Shown here piece by piece: positions 44,403 to 48,259 of a stretch of DNA of 48,259 nt. Position numbers and translations under genes: made by a program. Position 1 is the first letter of the stretch. Each line of letters opens with the position of its first letter. The notes under the pieces were generated by a model that saw only the letters and a list, made by a program, of their open reading frames with translations, had not been told where the DNA came from and made no database searches. The stretch covers positions 1-48,259 of the forward strand of contig JAJZRU010000021.1 in NCBI GenBank assembly GCA_021802555.1. Reading direction: 5' to 3'. The DNA comes from Pseudomonadota bacterium (GTDB lineage Bacteria; Pseudomonadota; Gammaproteobacteria; Burkholderiales; Thiobacillaceae).

Positions 44403-45788
44403 ATGGCTAACGACCAATCCAGCCGCTACGCGGATCTTTCCCTCAGAGAAGCCGACCTGATCGCCGGCGGCAAGCACATCCTGTGCGCGTACAAGATGAA
44501 ACCCAAGGCCGGCACCGGCTATCTGGCGGGCGCGGCGCACTTCGCGGCGGAATCTTCCACCGGCACCAATGTGGAGGTCTGTACCACCGACGATTTCACC
44601 AAGGGCGTGGATGCGCTGGTCTATTACATCAACGAAGCCACCGAGGACATGCGCATCGCCTTCCCTCTGGAGCTGTTCGACCGCAACGTCACCGACGGCC
44701 GCATGATGATGGTGTCCTTCCTGACGCTCACCATCGGCAACAACCAGGGCATGGGCGACATCGAATACGCCAAGATGGTCGACTTCTACGTGCCGCCGCG
44801 CGCCGTCCAGCTCTTCGACGGCCCGGCCAAGGACATTTCCGATCTGTGGCGCATCCTCGGCCGGCCGGTCAAGGACGGCGGCTATATCTCCGGCACCATC
44901 ATCAAGCCCAAGCTGGGCCTGCGCCCCGAGCCCTTTGCCCAGGCAGCCTACCAGTTCTGGCTGGGCGGCGACTTCATCAAGAACGATGAACCCCAGGGCA
45001 ACCAGGTGTTCTCCCCCCTGAAGAAGACCATCCCCCTGGTGTACGACGCCATGAAGCGCGCCATGGACGAGACGGGCGAAGCCAAGCTGTTCTCCATGAA
45101 CATCACCGCCGACGACCACTTCGAAATGTGCGCCCGCGCGGACTTCGCGTTGGGAACCTTCGGCCCCGACGCCGACAAGCTGGCCTTCCTGGTGGACGGC
45201 TACGTGGGCGGGCCGGGCATGGTGACCACGGCGCGCCGTCAGTACCCCAACCAGTATCTGCACTACCACCGCGCCGGCCATGGCGCCGTGACCTCACCCT
45301 CGGCCAAGCGCGGCTACACCGCCTTCGTGCTGGCCAAGATGTCGCGGCTCCAGGGCGCCTCCGGCATCCACGTCGGCACCATGGGCTACGGCAAAATGGA
45401 AGGCGAGATGAGCGACAAGATCATCGCCTACATGATCGAGCGCGACGAATGCCAAGGCCCGGTGTACTTCCAGAAGTGGTACGGCATCAAGCCCACCACC
45501 CCCATCATCTCCGGCGGCATGAATGCGCTGCGCCTGCCCGGCTTCTTCGAAAACCTGGGCCACGGCAACGTCATCAACACCGCCGGCGGCGGTTGCTACG
45601 GCCACATCGACTCGCCGGCCGCGGGCGCCAAATCGCTGCGCCAGGCCTACGACTGCTGGAAGGCCAAGGCCGATCCGATCGAGTGGGCCAAACAGCACAA
45701 GGAGTTCGCCCGCGCGTTCGAATCCTTCCCGGCCGACGCCGACAAGCTGTACCCCGGCTGGCGCGAGAAGCTGCGCATCCACAAATAA
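44403..45788 (+). CDS. cbbM: RuBisCO form II large subunit
   Basis: A 461-residue enzyme that fixes CO2 onto ribulose bisphosphate; form II acts as a dimer of large chains without a small subunit. Active-site parts are [26 protein letters not shown] (carbamylated Lys) and [14 protein letters not shown]. The start is [12 protein letters not shown], with GGAG upstream; ten more upstream codons are open but not family sequence. Form II suits low-O2, high-CO2 settings, in line with the nos and nif genes. No cbbQ/cbbO follows. Confidence 0.98.
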   Translation: MANDQSSRYADLSLREADLIAGGKHILCAYKMKPKAGTGYLAGAAHFAAESSTGTNVEVCTTDDFTKGVDALVYYINEATEDMRIAFPLELFDRNVTDGRMMMVSFLTLTIGNNQGMGDIEYAKMVDFYVPPRAVQLFDGPAKDISDLWRILGRPVKDGGYISGTIIKPKLGLRPEPFAQAAYQFWLGGDFIKNDEPQGNQVFSPLKKTIPLVYDAMKRAMDETGEAKLFSMNITADDHFEMCARADFALGTFGPDADKLAFLVDGYVGGPGMVTTARRQYPNQYLHYHRAGHGAVTSPSAKRGYTAFVLAKMSRLQGASGIHVGTMGYGKMEGEMSDKIIAYMIERDECQGPVYFQKWYGIKPTTPIISGGMNALRLPGFFENLGHGNVINTAGGGCYGHIDSPAAGAKSLRQAYDCWKAKADPIEWAKQHKEFARAFESFPADADKLYPGWREKLRIHK

Positions 45789-45816
45789 GAAACCCCGTGC
45801 AAGAGCAGCGACTGCG

Positions 45817-45842
45817 ACGCCCCCTATGGGGGCGTTTTGTTG
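45817..45842 (+). terminator. Rho-independent terminator of cbbM
   Basis: The stem ACGCCCCC-TAT-GGGGGCGT is followed by TTTTGTTGT, 29 bases after the cbbM stop. Confidence 0.9.
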
Positions 45843-45878
45843 TACTGCCGTCGGTTTCGCGCCGGCATTCGCGCACAC

Positions 45879-46135
45879 TCAGAACCTCAGCTCAGTCACT
45901 TCCCCCTCCGCATCGATGATGCAGGCTGATGCCAGCCGACCGTCGATGCGATATTCGTGGCGGTGCTCCATCTCGACCTCGCCGGAGACCATCTTCTGGC
46001 ACGTCACCAGTTGTCCCTGGGCGTTGTACCAGGCGCGAAATTAGCGTGAACACGCCCCAGCCCCTCGGTGAGGGTCAGCACTACTACGTCAGCCTCCTCG
46101 ATGAGCGAGAGCATGGCGCCCAGCAGCATGGTCAT
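45879..46135 (-). pseudogene. Remnant copy 3 of the repeated gene, frameshifted
   Basis: It starts MTMLLGAMLSLIEEADVVVL with an ATGA overlap to the upstream 196-residue gene, then shifts frame near 46040 to FRAWYNAQGQLVTCQKM, HRHEYRIDGRLASACIIDAEG and a stop. This is the fullest of three copies of the same family near cbbM. I do not recognise the family. The tight coupling suggests the intact gene was once part of the fix-ferredoxin operon. Confidence 0.6.
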
Positions 46136-46722
46136 ACCGGGCGGTTTTCGGCCAGGTTGCGCACCGGCCCCATGCGCTGCAGGCCGTCCTCATAGCTGAT
46201 GGTTTCGAAATCCGCATCGAAGCCCAGCGCGGTTTCCGCCACCTTGTCCAGCTTGCCGGCGGTGTCGAGCTTCTTCAGATCGTTCTTTTCCAGGTAGAGC
46301 AGTTCCAGCAGCTCGTTGTAGACCGTGGCCTCGAAGATCGGCAGCACATAGAACGTGGTCTTGCCGTAGGGGACGCGGTATTTGGTGGACAGATCGATGT
46401 TGTCGCAGAAGATGAAATACTTGCCATCCGGTACCAGTTCGTCATCCAGCACTTCCGCCAGCAGCTTGAGGTATTCGAAGGACAGCAGGAACCCGGCCAG
46501 GAAAGGAATGCCCGGCCGGCCCACTTCGGCGATCGCCATGACCTGGTCGGTGCTGATTTCCGGCGGCCGCTTTTCGTCGGCGAACTGCTCGGCGAATTTG
46601 AGCGCGATGTCGCCGCGAAAACCATAGCGGCCCGCGACACGGGTCTTGTCCTTGAATACTGGGTTCAACAGCCGCCCTTCGGTTTCCACCTTGGCGAGGG
46701 CTGATTCGGTGATGGTCGCCAT
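46132..46722 (-). CDS. Unrecognised 196-residue protein of the fix/ferredoxin operon
   Basis: A soluble, mixed alpha/beta protein (MATITESALAKVETEG ... PIFEATVYNELLELLYLEKND). I do not recognise a family. The start is set by AAAGGA 8 bases before the ATG; the frame is open further upstream but overlaps the TPR gene. It follows fixX, ferredoxin and TPR genes on one strand, so it is probably expressed with them and linked to nitrogen fixation. Confidence 0.75.
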   Translation of the reverse strand: MATITESALAKVETEGRLLNPVFKDKTRVAGRYGFRGDIALKFAEQFADEKRPPEISTDQVMAIAEVGRPGIPFLAGFLLSFEYLKLLAEVLDDELVPDGKYFIFCDNIDLSTKYRVPYGKTTFYVLPIFEATVYNELLELLYLEKNDLKKLDTAGKLDKVAETALGFDADFETISYEDGLQRMGPVRNLAENRPV

Positions 46723-46777
46723 GTCTGATTCCTTTGTGTCGAGTTGTGGCAAGAATGGGTAAGAGGTTGAACGCGGG

Positions 46778-47260
46778 TCAGGCGCCGACCCGCGCGGCCA
46801 AGTCGCGGATGACCGAGGCCCCCACCGAATCGCCGGGATCGAGCTCGGCCAGCTTGTCCAGCAGTTCCCGGCAGGCCTGCGGCTCGCCGCTGCGCAGGCT
46901 GATGAAAGCCAGGGCCTTGAGCGTGAACAGGTAAAAGTGCGCGGCCCCACTGTCGCGGCGCCAGTCGGTGGAGGCTATGCTCAGCTGCCGCCAGTCCGCT
47001 TTGAAGCCGCCCAGGGCAGCGGCCCGGTGCAGCCCTTGGAGGGCAATCTGCCGGGCCTCGGGCAGGCGCCGGCGGTAAAAATAGAATTTGTACAGCGCGT
47101 AATAACCGGGCAGATAGTCGGGCGCCGCCTGCCGGGCGGCGAGCAGCTCGGCCTCGGCGCGCGCATGGTCGCGGTGCACGTTGAAGGCCGCCGCCTCAAG
47201 CCGCTCGCCGACGGCGGCGGGCATGTCTTCCCGCCCGACGCCAGGCGTAGCGACTACCAT
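46778..47260 (-). CDS. TPR-like protein after the [2Fe-2S] ferredoxin
   Basis: A 160-residue helical protein. Repeats like AEAELLAARQAAPDYLPGYYALYKFYFYRRRLPEARQIALQGL and ACRELLDKLAELDPGDS resemble tetratricopeptide units. The ATG overlaps the ferredoxin stop (ATGGTAG). A long upstream frame lies in the ferredoxin gene and is rejected. A scaffold role is inferred. Confidence 0.75.
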   Translation of the reverse strand: MVVATPGVGREDMPAAVGERLEAAAFNVHRDHARAEAELLAARQAAPDYLPGYYALYKFYFYRRRLPEARQIALQGLHRAAALGGFKADWRQLSIASTDWRRDSGAAHFYLFTLKALAFISLRSGEPQACRELLDKLAELDPGDSVGASVIRDLAARVGA

Positions 47261-47574
47261 ACGTCCTTGGGCAGCATGAGACTCTCGACCGGCTGGCCGC
47301 CGATCAGGTGCTGCTCGATAATGGCGGCGACGTCCTCCTTGCCGACCTTGCCGTACATGACGCCTTCCGGATAGACCAGCACATGCGGGCCGTTGCAGGG
47401 GCCGAGACAGCCGGTGTTGGTGAGGCCGATTTTGCCGCCCAGGTTGCGCTGCTGGAATTCGAAGGCGAATTCCTCCCACACGCCAGTGGCGCCGCTTTGC
47501 ACGCAGGAACCACGGGGATGGCCGGGGCCGCGGTTCTGGCCGCAGATGAAGACGTGTTTCTCCGGTTTGGGCAC
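47254..47574 (-). CDS. Thioredoxin-fold [2Fe-2S] ferredoxin, nif-associated
   Basis: A 106-residue ferredoxin. It begins MPKPEKHVFICGQNRGPGHPRGSC and has NTGCLGPCNGPHVLVYPEGVMYG; the four Cys bind a [2Fe-2S] cluster. It closely resembles the nif-linked [2Fe-2S] ferredoxin I of Azotobacter. It probably works with FixCX or NifH. It overlaps the TPR gene. Confidence 0.93.
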   Translation of the reverse strand: MPKPEKHVFICGQNRGPGHPRGSCVQSGATGVWEEFAFEFQQRNLGGKIGLTNTGCLGPCNGPHVLVYPEGVMYGKVGKEDVAAIIEQHLIGGQPVESLMLPKDVW

Positions 47575-47628
47575 GATAAATCCTTGGGTTGATTATTGAG
47601 AATTACAAAATTCCATGACGCGTGAGTG

Positions 47629-47716
47629 CCCTCACCCCAGCCCCTCTCCCCGAGGGAGAGGGGGAATATGCCCTTCTCCCTCGGGGAGAAGGTGGCGCGC
47701 AGCGCCGGATGAGGGC
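47629..47716. repeat. REP-like palindromic intergenic repeat
   Basis: CCCTCACCCCAGCCCCTCTCCC opens the element and GATGAGGG closes it. Inside are two strong hairpins: CCCCTCTCCC/GGGAGAGGGG (47641-47663) and CCTTCTCCC/GGGAGAAGG (47672-47692). This type of dispersed repeat is common between genes in Beta- and Gammaproteobacteria. It lies between fixX and the ferredoxin and may attenuate transcription. Confidence 0.8.
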
Positions 47717-47758
47717 GCCCGCCACCTCTGGCCAGCAAAAGGCGCGTTGCCATGCGCG

Positions 47759-48052
47759 TCAGCCGAATTTGAAAAGAACGCCGTAGCCGCCCCGGGGATA
47801 TTCCCAGTGGACGTTGCGGTGCTCGTTGCAGATGACCCGACAGGTGCCGCATTCCAGGCAGCCGTCGGTGATCAGCACGACGCGGCCGTTGCCTTCCTGC
47901 GTGTAGCAGGCGGCCGGACACAAATGGGTGCAGTCCTTGTCCTTGCACTGGCCGTGGCAGATTTCCGGGTCGATGATGTTGATATGGGGCCGGCTGCTGT
48001 CCACGCGGTAGCGGTTCTGGAACAGCCGTTCTTCGACTTTGGCGGTCATCAT
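47759..48052 (-). CDS. fixX: FixX, ferredoxin-like protein
   Basis: A 97-residue ferredoxin-like subunit of the FixABCX electron-bifurcating complex. Cys motifs are CHGQCKDKDCTHLCPAACYT and CLECGTCRVIC. The start overlaps the fixC stop (ATGA); five more upstream codons are open but inside fixC. It supplies low-potential electrons for nitrogenase. Confidence 0.95.
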   Translation of the reverse strand: MMTAKVEERLFQNRYRVDSSRPHINIIDPEICHGQCKDKDCTHLCPAACYTQEGNGRVVLITDGCLECGTCRVICNEHRNVHWEYPRGGYGVLFKFG

Positions 48053-48259
48053 TCGAAAGCCCTCCACATCTTGAAGGCGTCGCCCATCAGGCCCAGGAGC
48101 GAGCGGCGGCCGGAGAAGTCGCGGCGGATCTGCCGCTCCTTGGCCTTCTTGTCCACGCCGTCGACGGTGAGCATGGTGCGGGCGGCGCGGCTGACCAGCT
48201 CGGGGTAATCGTTGAAGAATTGCGGGTTGCCGTGGAAGACCTGGGGCATGCGCCGGTAT
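48049..48259 (-). CDS. fixC: FixC, C-terminal part (runs off the window)
   Basis: The last 69 or so residues of the FixC flavoprotein of the FixABCX complex: MPQVFHGNPQFFNDYPELV ... SRRSLLGLMGDAFKMWRAFE-like end. The true start lies beyond the window edge; the ATG at 48249 is internal. It is coupled to fixX. Confidence 0.88.
   Translation of the reverse strand, partial: YRRMPQVFHGNPQFFNDYPELVSRAARTMLTVDGVDKKAKERQIRRDFSGRRSLLGLMGDAFKMWRAFE

Overview
The window looks like a chromosome segment of a chemolithoautotrophic, denitrifying and diazotrophic betaproteobacterium. It carries a nitrous oxide reductase operon, a molybdenum nitrogenase cluster with DraT/DraG control, a molybdate transporter, a form II RuBisCO (cbbM) with a divergent LysR-type regulator, and the end of a fixABCX operon. 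The DUF3579 gene and the overall gene styles fit Betaproteobacteria (Nitrosomonadales-like sulfur or iron oxidisers are the natural guess). The exact taxon is inference.

Layout. 1-1.2 kb: tRNA-Ser(GGA) and a small periplasmic cytochrome c. 1.2-10.2 kb, minus strand: nosZ-nosR-(membrane protein)-nosD-nosF-nosY-nosL, followed without a gap by a DUF6516/TumE-like gene pair, with a perfect Fnr/Dnr-type box upstream of nosZ. 10.5-16.1 kb: housekeeping genes rpsT, DUF3579, sodB, argD-argF-DUF2283-argG and ppnP. 16.1-21.1 kb, minus strand: a nitrogenase switch-off operon made of a pseudo-receiver, draT, a draG-nifO fused frame, and a tandem nitroreductase-rhodanese-ankyrin fused frame. 21.1-21.5 kb: a divergent regulatory region with two NifA-type upstream activator sites between two opposed sigma-54 promoters. 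21.5-35.3 kb, plus strand: nifHDK, nifENX, DUF269, a CCE_0567-type gene, fdxB, a long nifQ, an Rrf2 regulator, then modE-modABC with a ModE-type box before modE. 35.3-40.1 kb: decayed genes (a GNAT/amine-oxidase junction and an AAA+ ATPase without Walker A), plus a nif-style accessory set: two Rieske proteins, a truncated haemoglobin, two zinc ribbons, and a CCA-enzyme-like protein with a lost HD motif. A near-consensus sigma-54 promoter precedes part of this set. 40.2-43.3 kb: a visibly AT-richer insertion with a DUF262 + HEPN gene pair, followed by DUF2442, gene remnants and a small Cys-rich protein. 43.3-45.9 kb: cbbR and cbbM. 45.9-48.3 kb, minus strand: fixC (partial), fixX, a REP-like repeat, a thioredoxin-fold [2Fe-2S] ferredoxin, a TPR-like protein, an unrecognised 196-residue protein and a frameshifted remnant.

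How it works together. NifA and sigma-54 would switch on nifH and the draT/draG operon at the same time from shared sites, so the enzyme and its ADP-ribosylation switch are made together. ModE/ModABC, NifQ and NifENX supply molybdenum and build FeMo-co. FixCX and the ferredoxins supply electrons. The Rieske and haemoglobin genes may protect against O2 or NO. RuBisCO supplies carbon and the Nos proteins respire N2O. The most unusual features are the two consecutive fused reading frames (draG-nifO and nitroreductase-rhodanese), each of which keeps a strong ribosome-binding site and ATG at the internal domain boundary; the divergent sigma-54/NifA switch; the possible lipoprotein form of NosZ; and the DUF262-HEPN pair.
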